Below, in pieces: positions 42,561 through 53,742 of a stretch of DNA of 64,000 nt. The position numbers and the translations under genes are program-made. The notes below the pieces were generated by a model. That model was given only the letters and a program-made list of their open reading frames with translations. It did not search any database and was not told where the DNA came from. The DNA is from Acidobacteriota bacterium (GTDB taxonomy: Bacteria; Acidobacteriota; Terriglobia; Terriglobales; SCQP01), in contig JAJYIU010000003.1 of the NCBI GenBank assembly GCA_021789895.1, positions 1 to 64,000 of the forward strand. The letters run 5' to 3'. The first letter of the stretch is position 1. Every line of letters begins with the position of its first letter.

Positions 42561-43997
42561 CTAGGCCGGCTGGGCGGTCATCGAGCGGGCAGACTGCAAG
42601 GCGGCCAGTATTTTGTCGCCCAAGGCGGAGACGTTGCCCGCGCCCTGGGTCAGAATCACATCGCCCGCCTGCGCCGCCTGCGCGATCCGCAGAATCGCTT
42701 CCTCCACCTCGGGTACGTATTCGACCGGCGCGCCGGCGGCCCGCAGCCGTTCCACCAGGCTGCGGGAGTCCACTCCGGGAATGGGCTCTTCGCCGGCGGC
42801 ATAAATGTCGAGCAGGTAGCCCCGGTCCAGGCCGCGCAGCGCGGCGGCGAATTCATCCTGCAGATGATACGTGCGGGTGTAGCGATGCGGCTGGAAGAGC
42901 ATCAGCACGCGGTGGTAGCCGCGCTGGCGCGCGGCGGCGATGGTGGCGGCGATTTCGGTGGGATGATGCCCGTAATCGTCCACCACGGCCACGCCGCCGG
43001 CTTCGCCTTTGAGTTGAAAGCGCCGGTCCACGCCGCGAAATTCCGCCAGCGAGCCGCGCAGCACTTCGAGATCGCGCCCGAGCATGAGCCCGACTGTCAC
43101 AGCGGCGGCGGCGTTGAGCACATTATGCCGGCCGGGCACGGCCAGCACGAAGTCGCCCAGGCCGCGGCTGGGCAGGACATTGCGGCCGAGGGCGGCGGCG
43201 GCGCTTTCGCTCAACTCCAGTTGAAAAACCGTCTGGCGCGGCTCGAGCCGCACTTGCAAAATCCGGATGCCGGCTTCCGGATGCTCGCCGTAGCTCAACA
43301 CCGGGCGCTTCAGGCGGGGAAGAATCGCCCGCGCCGCCGCATCTTCGATGCAGATGACCACGCCGCCGTAGAAGGGCACGCGGTTGGCGAACTCTACAAA
43401 CGCCTGCTGGATGTCCTCCAGATCGGCATAACAGTCAAGGTGCTCGCGGTCGAGATTGGTGATCACCGCGATAATCGGCGACAGCTTGAGAAAGGAGCGG
43501 TCGCTTTCGTCCGCTTCCGCCACCAGGTATTCGGAGGCGCCCAGGCGGGCGTTGGAGCCGATGGTATCCAGCCGCCCTCCGACCACCACCGTGGGATCGA
43601 GCTTGGCCGCTGCCAGCAGCGTGGCGATCATCGAGGTGGTGGTGGTTTTGCCGTGCATGCCGGCCACCGCGATGCCGAATTTCAGGCGCATCAGCTCGGC
43701 CAGCATTTCCGCTCTGGGGATGACGGGGATGTGGCGCTCGATTGCGGCCGCCACTTCGGGATTGCGGGTCGAGACTGCGCTGGAGACCACCACCACGCCG
43801 GCATCGCCGAGGTGGCGGGCATCATGGCCGATGTCAATGCGCGCGCCCAGCGCCGCCAGCCGCTCCAGCACCGGCGAGCCGCGCAGGTCGGAGCCGGAGA
43901 CCGCCCAACCCAACCGCAACAGCACTTCGGCAATGCCGCTCATGCCGATGCCGCCGATGCCGACGAAGTGGACTTTGAGTGTTTTGGCCAGCAGCAT
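42561..43997 (-). CDS. murC: UDP-N-acetylmuramate-L-alanine ligase
   Basis: A 478-residue cytoplasmic ligase that adds L-alanine to UDP-MurNAc with ATP. Motifs: UDP-binding VHFVGIGGIGMSGIAEVL, P-loop AVAGMHGKTTTTSM (~110), NLDREHLDCY, SYGEHPEAGIR and the C-terminal FDDYGHHPTEI-type segment (VVDDYGHHPTE, ~335). The length is normal. ATG 43997 has only a weak ribosome site; 112 bases without clear signals separate it from murG. Confidence 0.95.
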   Translation of the reverse strand: MLLAKTLKVHFVGIGGIGMSGIAEVLLRLGWAVSGSDLRGSPVLERLAALGARIDIGHDARHLGDAGVVVVSSAVSTRNPEVAAAIERHIPVIPRAEMLAELMRLKFGIAVAGMHGKTTTTSMIATLLAAAKLDPTVVVGGRLDTIGSNARLGASEYLVAEADESDRSFLKLSPIIAVITNLDREHLDCYADLEDIQQAFVEFANRVPFYGGVVICIEDAAARAILPRLKRPVLSYGEHPEAGIRILQVRLEPRQTVFQLELSESAAAALGRNVLPSRGLGDFVLAVPGRHNVLNAAAAVTVGLMLGRDLEVLRGSLAEFRGVDRRFQLKGEAGGVAVVDDYGHHPTEIAATIAAARQRGYHRVLMLFQPHRYTRTYHLQDEFAAALRGLDRGYLLDIYAAGEEPIPGVDSRSLVERLRAAGAPVEYVPEVEEAILRIAQAAQAGDVILTQGAGNVSALGDKILAALQSARSMTAQPA

Positions 43998-44109
43998 GCC
44001 GTTTTTTCCGTGTTGATTCCACAGTAACTGAATCCGCGCGGCAACTCACCCGGAAAATGCGGCCGGGCGGCGGCCAGGTTGATGCCGCGGGAACCCGCCC
44101 GGACTCAAT

Positions 44110-45252
44110 TCACTGCGGCCGGGCGGCGGCCAGCACCAGGTCGGCAATCCGGCGGGTGGCGTCGGGGTGAGCGAGCGAGCGCAGGACGGCGCTCATCGCG
44201 GTGCGGCGTTCGGGGTGGGCGTGCAGTTCCAGCAACTGCGTTTCCAGCGCTTGCGGGGTGAGTTGGTCCTGTGGCAGGATTTGGGCCGCGCCGGCCTGGG
44301 CGAGAGCCCGGGCGTTATGCAACTGATGCTGGTCGGCGGCGGCGGGGAAGGGGATGAGCACTGCCGGCCGGCCCAGCGCCGCCAGTTCGGCCAGCGTGCC
44401 GGCGCCGCTGCGGCAGACCACGATTTCGGCGCGCTGCATGGCCTCGGCCATGCGCTCGATGAAGGGAACCGCGCGCAGATCGAGTCCGCCGCGACGATAA
44501 TGCAGCCCGCCGTCTTCCGCCTGGCAGCCGCCGGGCAGCCGCGCATAAGCCTCGCGCATGGCGTCCCACTCGCGCGCGCCGGTCTGGTGCAGAATTTCGC
44601 GCGGCGCGGGCGAATCGCCCCAGAGCGCGGCCAGGCCCAGCACGGCATAGTTGATCGCGCGGGCGCCCTGGCCGCCGCCGAACGAGAGCAGGCGGAGCGG
44701 CGCATCCGCGGCGGCGGCTGCGGGCGGCGCGGGGGCCAGAAATTCCGCGCGGACTGGCAGCCCGGTCAGCACGCTGCGCGGAAAATACGGCGCGGCTTCG
44801 GCAAATGCCACCGCAGTGGAGCGCGCCCAGCCGCCGGCCAGCCGGTTGGCCAGGCCGGGGCGGGTATTGATTTCCAGCAGCACCAGCGGCACGCGGCGCC
44901 AGCGCGCCGCGGCCAGCATCGGGCCGGAGGCATAGCCGCCGATGCCGAGCACGGCGGCGGCGCGGCTGGATTCCAGCAGTTGCTTCGATTGCAGCACGGC
45001 GCGCGGCAGGCTGGCCAGCGTCTCCGCCTGCCGTCTCCAGCCCACGTTTTTCAGCCCCCCAACCTCGACTGTGACCAGTTCGAAGCCGGCAGCGGGCACC
45101 AGGCGGGTTTCCAGGCCGCGTTCGGTGCCGGCGAAGATGATCCGGCCGACGCCGCGCGCGCGCAGCTCATGAGCCACCGCCAGGCCGGGCATCAGGTGCC
45201 CGCCGGTGCCGCCGCCGGCAATGACGAGACAGGCGGGAAGCCCGGCGTTCAC
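44110..45252 (-). CDS. murG: UDP-GlcNAc:lipid I N-acetylglucosaminyltransferase
   Basis: A 380-residue GT28 enzyme that makes lipid II at the cytoplasmic membrane. Start GTG 45252 overlaps the NUDIX stop as GTGA. Motifs: GGGTGGHLMPGLAVAHEL (~13), LGIGGYASGPML, LEINTRPGLANR (family ExN segment), LLSFGGGQGARAIN, and the acceptor/donor region VVCRSGAGTLAELAALGRPAVLIPFP with AADQHQ. The length is typical. Confidence 0.95.
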   Translation of the reverse strand: MNAGLPACLVIAGGGTGGHLMPGLAVAHELRARGVGRIIFAGTERGLETRLVPAAGFELVTVEVGGLKNVGWRRQAETLASLPRAVLQSKQLLESSRAAAVLGIGGYASGPMLAAARWRRVPLVLLEINTRPGLANRLAGGWARSTAVAFAEAAPYFPRSVLTGLPVRAEFLAPAPPAAAAADAPLRLLSFGGGQGARAINYAVLGLAALWGDSPAPREILHQTGAREWDAMREAYARLPGGCQAEDGGLHYRRGGLDLRAVPFIERMAEAMQRAEIVVCRSGAGTLAELAALGRPAVLIPFPAAADQHQLHNARALAQAGAAQILPQDQLTPQALETQLLELHAHPERRTAMSAVLRSLAHPDATRRIADLVLAAARPQ

Positions 45253-45788
45253 AGGCGCGGCCTTGCGGCGCGGAAGGCGGCCAGCGCCGCCAGCGTTTTG
45301 CCGTCGTAGATGCGGCGGCGATCGAGCAGCGCCATCCAGTCCCGGGCCGGGAACCAGCGCACGGCGATGCGTTCGTCGGCTTCCGGGCGGCTGGCGCCCG
45401 CCGCAACCTCGCCGGCCAGGTAAACGAACATCTCCTCATCGAGCAGGCCGGGCGAGGGGAAAAAGCGCAGCCAGCGCCGCCAGCGCCGCGCCCGATAGCC
45501 GGTTTCCTCGCGCAACTCGCGGCGGGCGCAAGCCAGCGACGTTTCGCCCGCTTCCAGCGTGCCGGCCGGCAGCTCCCATAAGGCGCGGCCGGCGGCATGG
45601 CGGTATTGACGCACCATCAGGACCGCGCCGCCGCGGGCGGCGAGAATCACCGCCGAGGGACCGTGGCGGACGATATCGCGCTCGAGCGGCCGCGCCTGGC
45701 CGGGCTCGAGCACGGTTTCACGCGTCACGGCGAAGGCGCGCCCCCGGAACAGCGGTTGGCTTTTCAGCGTTCGCCGGCGCGGAGTCAC
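45249..45788 (-). CDS. NUDIX hydrolase (ADP-ribose pyrophosphatase type)
   Basis: A 179-residue protein starting at GTG 45788. The full Nudix box GTLEAGETSLACARRELREETGY (GX5EX7REUXEEXGU) lies at about residues 76-98. The upstream LERDIVRHGPSAVILAARGG and downstream FFPSPGLLDEEMFVYLA segments resemble ADP-sugar pyrophosphatases. It probably hydrolyses ADP-ribose or related nucleotide sugars in the cytoplasm. It is coupled to murG through GTGA; a metabolic link to murein synthesis is not evident. Confidence 0.87.
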   Translation of the reverse strand: MTPRRRTLKSQPLFRGRAFAVTRETVLEPGQARPLERDIVRHGPSAVILAARGGAVLMVRQYRHAAGRALWELPAGTLEAGETSLACARRELREETGYRARRWRRWLRFFPSPGLLDEEMFVYLAGEVAAGASRPEADERIAVRWFPARDWMALLDRRRIYDGKTLAALAAFRAARPRL

Positions 45789-45826
45789 GCTTCGAGTATA
45801 GCCGCTGAAGCCCGGCCGGGCGCGGC

Positions 45827-47776
45827 TCAGGGAGTGGGCTGCGGCAGCGTGCGGACGCTGCCGTTCTCGGCATCCAGCACCGAAATGCGGTTGTCTTCGA
45901 GAATGCGTCCGGTCAGGACTTCCAGGTTCAACTTCGATTCCTGGAAGGCGGTCATGGCGGCGATCAGGTTGCTTTGCGCCTGCGTGAGCGTGGTCTGGTC
46001 GGTGAGCACGTTTAGCAGGGTCGAGGCGCCGAGATCGAACTTCTTGCGCTCGGCGTCGAGGGTCTGCTGATCGAGCCGGACCGCTTCCTGCGCCGCCATC
46101 ACCTGGGCGTGGCTCTGCAGCAAGGAATATTGCGCGTTGCGCACTTGCAGCGCGATGGTGTTTTCTTCCTGCTGTTCCTGCGTCTGGCTCTGCTGCAACT
46201 CCAGTTGCGCGCGGATTGCCTGCGCCTGGGCGGCGCGGTTGTAGATCGGAATCTGCAGCGTGATGCCGGCGGTGTAGGTGGGATAGTTGTTCGAGAACAG
46301 GTTGCTGTAGGTCTGGCCGATGCCGCCGACGAAGGTGGAAGGCGGAGTGTTGCAGAAAGGATTGCCGGGGGTGCAGGGCACCAGCGTGCCGGCGAGGCCG
46401 GAGGAGCCGTAGGTGCCGAACAGGTTCAACTGCGGCAGCAACTGGTTGCGGATGCCGCGCAGGCTGATGTGCTCGTTGGTCATATTCAGCCGCGCAATCG
46501 CCAGTTCCGGCCGGAATTGCAGGGCCTCCTTGATCAGGTCCTGCACCGGACGGATGTTGATCTGCGCCGGAATCACGATTTTGTCGGTGGGAATCACGCC
46601 GGCCGCCGCCAGCAAGGGATTGTTGACGTTCTTGGTGACGGCGTTTTTCATCAGCAACTGCTGGTATTCGTAATTGGTCTGGGCGACGATCAGTTGCTGG
46701 CGGCTGGTGGCCACCTGGGCTTCGGCCTGGGTGACCGAGATCGGCGCCAGGGTTCCAATCTGCACCTGGCGGCGGTTGTCGGCCAGAATCTGCTGCGACA
46801 GCTTCAACGAGCCTTGCGCGTATTGCAAGGCGTTATAGGCGCTGACCAGGTTCCAGTAAATATCCTCCACCTGGTTGACGGTAGCTTCCACCTGCTGGCG
46901 GAAGGCGATGTCGGAGATTTCGCGGTTGTTTTTGGCGATCAGGATGTCGCGCCCGTTGACGGCGGTGCCGAAGCCGGCCAACAGCGGCTGCGACACGGTG
47001 ACGTTGAGTCCGGAGTTCAGGTAGGGGTTGAACAGCGAGCGCGCATTGTTGCTGGAGCTGCGCGCGTTGTTCAAGGTCACCGACAAAGTGGTGCCGGTGA
47101 GCCAGCCCTTGCTGAAGCCGAAGTTGGTGTTGGTGGTGTGCGAGATCAACTGGTTGGTGCCGGTGATGAAGGTGGTCGTCTCCGGGGTGGTCGCGCTGGA
47201 GACGTTGAAGCCGGTGGTAAAGGTCGGATCGAGGCTGGGGATGGAGGGACCGCCGCCGATGGCGGAGGTGACCAGGCCGCCGGCGCCGGCGCCGGCGCCG
47301 CCGGTGCCGCCGGTGGTGCCGCCGACGCCGCTGCCGCTGGCGCCGGAAGCGCCGGTGGTCGCACCCTGGCCGCCGAGCGTGCCGCTGACGATGCCGGTGG
47401 AGACGCCGCTGGGCGCGATGCCGGCGCGCGCCTGCAGAATATCGGCATCGGCCATGGGCAGGTTGTAGCGCTGGATGGATATATCCAGGTTGTTTTCCAG
47501 GGCGAGGGCGATGGCTTCGCGCAGGGAGAGGTAGATCTGGCCGTTGCGGATGAGGGTGTAGATCCGGTGGGTGTTGCGCAAATTCAGCGGGCGCACCCCG
47601 ACCGCCGACTGCCCGAACAGGGTGGACCACCAACTGCGGCCCTGGGCGAAATTAATCCCCGAAGGGCTGTAATCGATGGGATGGCTCTGCGCCGCCAGCC
47701 GCGGCAGCGGCGCCAGCAGGCAGGCGGCGCCAAGAATCAGGAGATCGCGGGTCAATCGCTTCATTGGGCACTTCAT
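45827..47776 (-). CDS. TolC-like outer membrane efflux protein
   Basis: A 649-residue protein; ATG 47776 (with ATG 47764 as alternative) gives signal peptide ending LPRLAAQ. Outer-membrane efflux repeats are recognisable: LREAIALALENNLDISIQRYN, the paired helices QVEATVNQVEDIYWNLVSAYNAL, TQAEAQVATSRQQL, LGASTLLNVLTDQTTLTQAQ. A Gly/Thr/Ser-rich low-complexity insertion sits near residues 120-165 (47280-47420), and a CTPGNPFC loop at ~470 may be disulphide-bonded and exposed. No inner-membrane pump genes are adjacent. It is divergent from truA. Confidence 0.87.
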   Translation of the reverse strand: MKCPMKRLTRDLLILGAACLLAPLPRLAAQSHPIDYSPSGINFAQGRSWWSTLFGQSAVGVRPLNLRNTHRIYTLIRNGQIYLSLREAIALALENNLDISIQRYNLPMADADILQARAGIAPSGVSTGIVSGTLGGQGATTGASGASGSGVGGTTGGTGGAGAGAGGLVTSAIGGGPSIPSLDPTFTTGFNVSSATTPETTTFITGTNQLISHTTNTNFGFSKGWLTGTTLSVTLNNARSSSNNARSLFNPYLNSGLNVTVSQPLLAGFGTAVNGRDILIAKNNREISDIAFRQQVEATVNQVEDIYWNLVSAYNALQYAQGSLKLSQQILADNRRQVQIGTLAPISVTQAEAQVATSRQQLIVAQTNYEYQQLLMKNAVTKNVNNPLLAAAGVIPTDKIVIPAQINIRPVQDLIKEALQFRPELAIARLNMTNEHISLRGIRNQLLPQLNLFGTYGSSGLAGTLVPCTPGNPFCNTPPSTFVGGIGQTYSNLFSNNYPTYTAGITLQIPIYNRAAQAQAIRAQLELQQSQTQEQQEENTIALQVRNAQYSLLQSHAQVMAAQEAVRLDQQTLDAERKKFDLGASTLLNVLTDQTTLTQAQSNLIAAMTAFQESKLNLEVLTGRILEDNRISVLDAENGSVRTLPQPTP

Positions 47777-47990
47777 CGGGTTGACTACCTCATGGGTGCT
47801 ACGCAATTCAACTTTGTCCTGGCGAGCAATCGTGGCGTGTTTGCCCGCCGCCGAACTGCAGGCAGGGGCGGGGCGCCGAGGCGCCAACATCTTCACTTTA
47901 CGCGCTGGCCGGCATATCCTCTTTACGTTAAACCAGGTAGCGGAGTTTCATATACCCGGTGCGCCAGGATTCGGAATTTCGCCCGCTTCG

Positions 47991-48818
47991 ATGCCTAACT
48001 TCCTGATCAGGCTGAGTTACGATGGCGCCCCGTTTCACGGCTGGCAAATTCAGCCGGGGCTGCGCACGCTGCAGGGGGCGCTGAGCGAAGCGCTCGAACG
48101 CGTCTGCGGCGAGCGCGCCACGGTGCACGGCTCGGGGCGCACCGACGCCGGCGTGCATGCTCTGGCGCAGGTGGCCAGCGTCCAACTGCAAACCCGCCTG
48201 GACGCGACGGCGCTGGCGCGCGCGCTGAATGCCGTGCTGCCGCTTGCCGTGCGCGTGCTGGAGGCGCGCGCGGCGGCGCCCGGGTTCCATGCCCGGCGCG
48301 ACGCCCGCGGCAAAATCTACGGCTATCGCATCTACCGGGAACGCGTCTGCCCGCCGTTTTTGCGCGATTACGCCTATCATTTCCCTTATCCGCTCGACGA
48401 AGCCGTCCTGGCCGCCGCCGCCGCGGCCTTTTGCGGCGAGCATGATTTCCGGCATTTTGCCAGCGGGCCGCCGCCCCCCGGCGGGACCCGGCGCACGGTG
48501 TTCTCCTGCCAGGCCGCGCGCCGGCGGGATGCGCCGGAAGAACTATGGATCCAAATCGCCGGCAGCGGATTCCTGCATCATATGGTGCGCCGGATTGGCG
48601 GCTTTCTGCTGGAAACCGGGCTCGGCTTGCGCCGTCCCGACCAGGCCGCCGTCTGGCTGGACGGCGCCGGCGAAGGCGTTCCCGCCCGCACCTTGCCGGC
48701 CCGCGGCCTTTACCTGATGCGGGTGTTGTATGCCGGCGACAATCCGCTGGCAGGGGCGGAGTTGCCGCCGGCGATGCCCACGGCGAGGATCGTATTCACG
48801 GCCGAGCCGCTAAAATAG
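47991..48818 (+). CDS. truA: tRNA pseudouridine(38-40) synthase
   Basis: A 275-residue protein. The catalytic aspartate is in GSGRTDAGVHALAQ (~52). Other family segments: LIRLSYDGAPFHGWQIQPG at the start, FHARRDARGKIYGYRIY, EHDFRHFAS and GSGFLHHMVRRIGGFLLETG. It converts uridines 38-40 of the tRNA anticodon arm to pseudouridine. ATG 47991 has no clear ribosome site. The next gene starts 27 bases downstream, so it heads the truA-LeuA-like-M20-EamA unit. Confidence 0.93.
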   Translation: MPNFLIRLSYDGAPFHGWQIQPGLRTLQGALSEALERVCGERATVHGSGRTDAGVHALAQVASVQLQTRLDATALARALNAVLPLAVRVLEARAAAPGFHARRDARGKIYGYRIYRERVCPPFLRDYAYHFPYPLDEAVLAAAAAAFCGEHDFRHFASGPPPPGGTRRTVFSCQAARRRDAPEELWIQIAGSGFLHHMVRRIGGFLLETGLGLRRPDQAAVWLDGAGEGVPARTLPARGLYLMRVLYAGDNPLAGAELPPAMPTARIVFTAEPLK

Positions 48819-48845
48819 AGTTCAGGCGCGGGGAGCGGCCTGCCT

Positions 48846-50090
48846 ATGCCGACGGCACAGGAATGGATTCACGACTGGAACCGTTCTGCGGGCCCGGAAT
48901 GCATTCCCGGGCGGCGCTGCGAGTTGAATGACGAGACCCTGCGGGATGGCCTGCAATCGCCCTCGGTGCGCGATCCGGAACTGGAAGACAAACGCGCCCT
49001 GCTGCATTGCATGGCCGAACTGGGAATCGAGCGGGCCGATATCGGGCTGCCCGGAGCGGGGCCGCGCGCGCAAGAGCATGTCCGGAAGCTGGCGGAAGAG
49101 ATTGCGCGCGCCCGCCTGCCGCTGCGCCCTAATTGCGCCGCCCGCAGCCTGGAAAGCGACCTGACGCCGATTGCCGAGATCCAGCAGGCGACCGGAGTGG
49201 CGCTGGAAGCCGCCATCTTTATTGGCTCCAGCCCGATTCGCCGTTATGCCGAAGATTGGACGGTGGATTTTCTGCTCCGCACCACCCGCCAGGCGCTGCA
49301 GCGCGCGCGCGAGCTGGAACTGCGGATCATGTACGTCACCGAAGATACCACCCGCTGCGATCCGGAAACCATGCGCGCGCTCTATCGCGCCGCGCTGGAG
49401 GAGGGCGCCGAGGCGCTGGTTTTCTGCGATACCGTCGGGCATGCCACCCCGGCCGGCGTGCGCGCCCTGCTGGAGTTTGCCCGGCGCGAGATCGTGGCCG
49501 GGCATCGCGGCATACGCCTGGATTGGCACGGTCACAACGATCGCGGCCTGGCCACGGCCAACGCTCTGGCCGCGCTTGAAGCCGGCGCCGACTGTGTCCA
49601 CGCCTGCGCCCTCGGCATCGGCGAGCGCGTGGGCAACACCTCGATGGACCAAATGATGGTGAATCTGCGGCTCATGGGCAGGCTGGAAAACGATTTGTCG
49701 CGCTTGAACGAGTACTGCCAACTGGCGGCGCGCATGCTGGGCATGGCGATTCCGCCCAACTATCCGGTGATGGGCCGGGATGCGTTTCGCACCTCGACCG
49801 GCGTGCATGCCGCGGCGGTGATCAAAAGCCTGCAAAAGCAGGACCTGGAACTCGCCGACCGGGTCTATTCCGGCGTGCCGGCGGCCTGGTTCGGGCGGCG
49901 GCAGGAAATCGAGCTGGGGCCAATGAGCGGCCGCTCCAATGTCACCTGGTGGTTGGAGGCGCACGGCCACGCCGCCTCGCCCCGGCATGTGAACGCGCTG
50001 CTGGCCGCAGCCAAAGCTTCCGACCATGTACTGAGCGACGCGGAACTGGAAACCTTGCTGGGCGGCATCGCGGCCGCGCCGGGCGTATGA
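48846..50090 (+). CDS. LeuA/homocitrate-synthase-like enzyme without regulatory domain
   Basis: A 414-residue DRE-TIM metallolyase-fold protein. The active-site strand reads LNDETLRDGLQSPSV (~27), with metal-binding DWHGHNDRGLATAN (~227) and GIGERVGNTSMDQMMVNL. The C-terminal LeuA allosteric dimer domain is missing, leaving ~150 residues of the helical linker. Candidates are 2-isopropylmalate, citramalate or homocitrate synthase; the substrate cannot be fixed from sequence. The stop overlaps the next ATG as ATGA. Confidence 0.8.
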   Translation: MPTAQEWIHDWNRSAGPECIPGRRCELNDETLRDGLQSPSVRDPELEDKRALLHCMAELGIERADIGLPGAGPRAQEHVRKLAEEIARARLPLRPNCAARSLESDLTPIAEIQQATGVALEAAIFIGSSPIRRYAEDWTVDFLLRTTRQALQRARELELRIMYVTEDTTRCDPETMRALYRAALEEGAEALVFCDTVGHATPAGVRALLEFARREIVAGHRGIRLDWHGHNDRGLATANALAALEAGADCVHACALGIGERVGNTSMDQMMVNLRLMGRLENDLSRLNEYCQLAARMLGMAIPPNYPVMGRDAFRTSTGVHAAAVIKSLQKQDLELADRVYSGVPAAWFGRRQEIELGPMSGRSNVTWWLEAHGHAASPRHVNALLAAAKASDHVLSDAELETLLGGIAAAPGV

Positions 50091-51280
50091 CGATCCGGGA
50101 ATTAGCCGCGGCCCCGGCGGTGGCCGGCTCGCTCCACCGGCTTGCCGGATGGGAAGCCTGGATCAGCCGCCAGCAACTGGAGCTGTCGCGGATTCCCGCG
50201 CCCACCGGCTTGGAAGGGCCGCGTGCAGAATGGTATCTGCGCCAGATGCGCCGGCTGGGCTTGACCCGCTGCGCTCTCGACCCGGCCGGCAATGCGCTCG
50301 GCTGGCGCATCGGCCTGGAACCGGATCTACCTGCGATTGCGCTGTCGGCCCATCTGGATACCGTTTTCCCGCCCGGCTTGCGCCTGCATCCGTATGTACG
50401 AAAGTCGAAGCTGATGGGTCCCGGCATCGCCGACAACGGCGCGGGGTTATCCGCGCTGCTGGCGATGATGCGCGCCCTGCAGCAGGCGCGGCTGCGGCTG
50501 CGGCGCTCGCTTTTGTTTGTCGCCAATGTCGGAGAGGAAGGCGAAGGCAATCTCAAGGGCATGCGGCATCTCGTCGAACGCGGGCGCTGGCGGCGGCAGA
50601 TCGGCTGCATCGTCGTGGTGGACGGCGCCGGCGACAGCGCCGCCACCAATCGCGGGCTCGCCAGCCGCCGGCTGCACGTCAAATTTTCCGGCCCCGGCGG
50701 GCATAGCTGGTCGGATGCCGGCCGCCCCAGCGCGATTCACGCGCTGCAGCGCAGCCTGGCGCGCCTGCTGCAGCGGGCGCGTACCCGGCCCGGCGAAAGC
50801 GTTTTGAACATCGGCGTGATCGAGGGAGGCAACTCGATCAACTCCATTGCCGCGGAAGCCGGCGCCCGGCTGGACCTGCGCTCCGTCGCCGCCCGCGGTC
50901 TCGACCGCCTGGAGCGCGAGGTGCGCGCCGCGGTGGCAGCGGGAGAACGCGAAGAAAACCACCTCGCCCGCGGCGGCCGGGTCCAGGGGCACATTGAAAT
51001 CCTGGGCGCCCGTCCGGGAGGCGCCCTGCCGGCTTCCGCCCCGCTCTGGCGGCAACTGCGCGGCGTGGACCGCTTTCTGGGCATCGCCACCCAACCCCGG
51101 CTGGCCTCTACCGATGCCAATATTCCGCTTTCCAAAGGCATCCCTGCGATTGCCATCGGCGCCGGCGGCAGCGCGGGCGGCACGCATACGCTGCAGGAGT
51201 GGTTTGATCCGGCGGGCAGGGAACTTGGCCTGAAACGCCTGTTGCTGCTGACGCTTTCGCTCGCCGAGGTGGCGCGGTGA
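50087..51280 (+). CDS. M20-family metallopeptidase
   Basis: A 397-residue protein. Metal ligands of the two-zinc site: ALSAHLDTVF (H, D ~86), GIADNGAG (D ~118), VGEEGEGN (catalytic and metal glutamates ~150), and GGTHTLQEW near the end (H ~370). The lid domain has FSGPGGHSWSDAGRPSAIHAL. The family cleaves dipeptides, tripeptides or acyl-amino acids. It starts at ATG 50087 overlapping the LeuA-like stop and ends overlapping the transporter start as GTGA. Confidence 0.88.
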   Translation: MTIRELAAAPAVAGSLHRLAGWEAWISRQQLELSRIPAPTGLEGPRAEWYLRQMRRLGLTRCALDPAGNALGWRIGLEPDLPAIALSAHLDTVFPPGLRLHPYVRKSKLMGPGIADNGAGLSALLAMMRALQQARLRLRRSLLFVANVGEEGEGNLKGMRHLVERGRWRRQIGCIVVVDGAGDSAATNRGLASRRLHVKFSGPGGHSWSDAGRPSAIHALQRSLARLLQRARTRPGESVLNIGVIEGGNSINSIAAEAGARLDLRSVAARGLDRLEREVRAAVAAGEREENHLARGGRVQGHIEILGARPGGALPASAPLWRQLRGVDRFLGIATQPRLASTDANIPLSKGIPAIAIGAGGSAGGTHTLQEWFDPAGRELGLKRLLLLTLSLAEVAR

Positions 51281-52197
51281 AGCGCACCTGGATCGCCACC
51301 CTGGTGTTGATCGCGACGACGGCCATCTGGGGCAGCAGCTTCGTGCTGGTCAAGCTGGCGCTGAGTCAGGCCTCGCCGCTGATTTTAAACGCCGCGCGCA
51401 TGGCGATTGCCGCCCTGCTGCTGGCCGTGTGGTATCAAGGCGCGCTGCGCCGCATCCCGGCGGCGGTTTGGGGCGCGGGGGCAATCCTGGGACTTTCCAT
51501 GGGGCTGGGGTTTGAATTTCAGACCCGGGGATTGCTTTACACTACGCCGGCGCGGTCGGCTTTCCTGACCGGTTTTTCCGTCATCCTGGTTCCTTTTTTA
51601 GGCGCCGGTTGGCGGCGGCGCTGGCCTTCCGCGCGCGCCTGGAGCGGCGCTCTGCTGGCGTTGGGAGGGCTGTACCTGCTGCTGCTGCCCCGGGGAGGGT
51701 GGCTTGGAGGATTGGGACGCGGCGACGCATTGACCCTGATCTGCGCCTTATTCTTTGGCGTGCAAATCCAGGCGCTGGAGATATTCTGCGCCCGCTATAA
51801 CTTCCGCCAATTGGCGGTGCTGCAGGTGGCTTACGCGGCGGTTTTTTTTCTGATCGGCGCGCCATGGCTGGAAACTCCGCGCTGGCAGTCTTCACTGCGC
51901 CTGTGGCTGGTCGTGGCGGCGCTGGCGGTGCTGGCGACTGCGCTGGCGTTTACCTTGCTGGCTTGGGCGCAACAGTATGCCTCGGCGAACCATACCGCCG
52001 TCGTGCTGGCGCTGGAGCCGGTCTGGGCCTGGCTGGCCAGCGCCTGGTGGCTGCATGCCGGCTTCCATGGCCGGCAGATTCTGGGCGCGCTCGGCATCGT
52101 CGCCGCGATGATTCTGACCGGTTGGCGATATGAGGTTGCGGGGGCCGCTCCGGCGGCCGGGCTGGAATCCCCCGGGCGGCCGGAAGTCATCCGATAA
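51277..52197 (+). CDS. EamA/DMT-family transporter
   Basis: A 306-residue protein with ~10 TM helices in two EamA halves (first: LIATTAIWGSSFVLVKLALS, PLILNAARMAIAALLL; second: YLAGLYR-like RQLAVLQVAYAAVFF, SANHTAVVLALEPVWAWLASAW). Such proteins usually export amino acids or other metabolites. Start GTG 51277 is coupled to the peptidase stop, so export of a peptidase or synthase product is possible. Confidence 0.88.
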   Translation: MKRTWIATLVLIATTAIWGSSFVLVKLALSQASPLILNAARMAIAALLLAVWYQGALRRIPAAVWGAGAILGLSMGLGFEFQTRGLLYTTPARSAFLTGFSVILVPFLGAGWRRRWPSARAWSGALLALGGLYLLLLPRGGWLGGLGRGDALTLICALFFGVQIQALEIFCARYNFRQLAVLQVAYAAVFFLIGAPWLETPRWQSSLRLWLVVAALAVLATALAFTLLAWAQQYASANHTAVVLALEPVWAWLASAWWLHAGFHGRQILGALGIVAAMILTGWRYEVAGAAPAAGLESPGRPEVIR

Positions 52198-52218
52198 AGG
52201 TGAAGTTATTCCAAGGGC

Positions 52219-52224
52219 TATAAT
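52219..52224 (+). promoter_or_regulatory. Candidate -10 element before htrA-like gene
   Basis: A perfect TATAAT lies 47 bases before the HtrA-like ATG in the 73-base gap; no good -35 hexamer is seen at the usual distance. Confidence 0.35.
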
Positions 52225-52270
52225 CAGAAAACGCGGCCGGGCCGCGACCTGATCCCCCCCGGTTACCTTG

Positions 52271-53722
<1,452 letters not shown>

Positions 53723-53742
53723 CGTAAGCTGCAGGCAAAAGC

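Noticed and set aside
42336-44027. A 563-codon plus-strand frame opposite murC and ftsQ.
   Set aside because: Both minus-strand genes have all family motifs; the antisense product has none.
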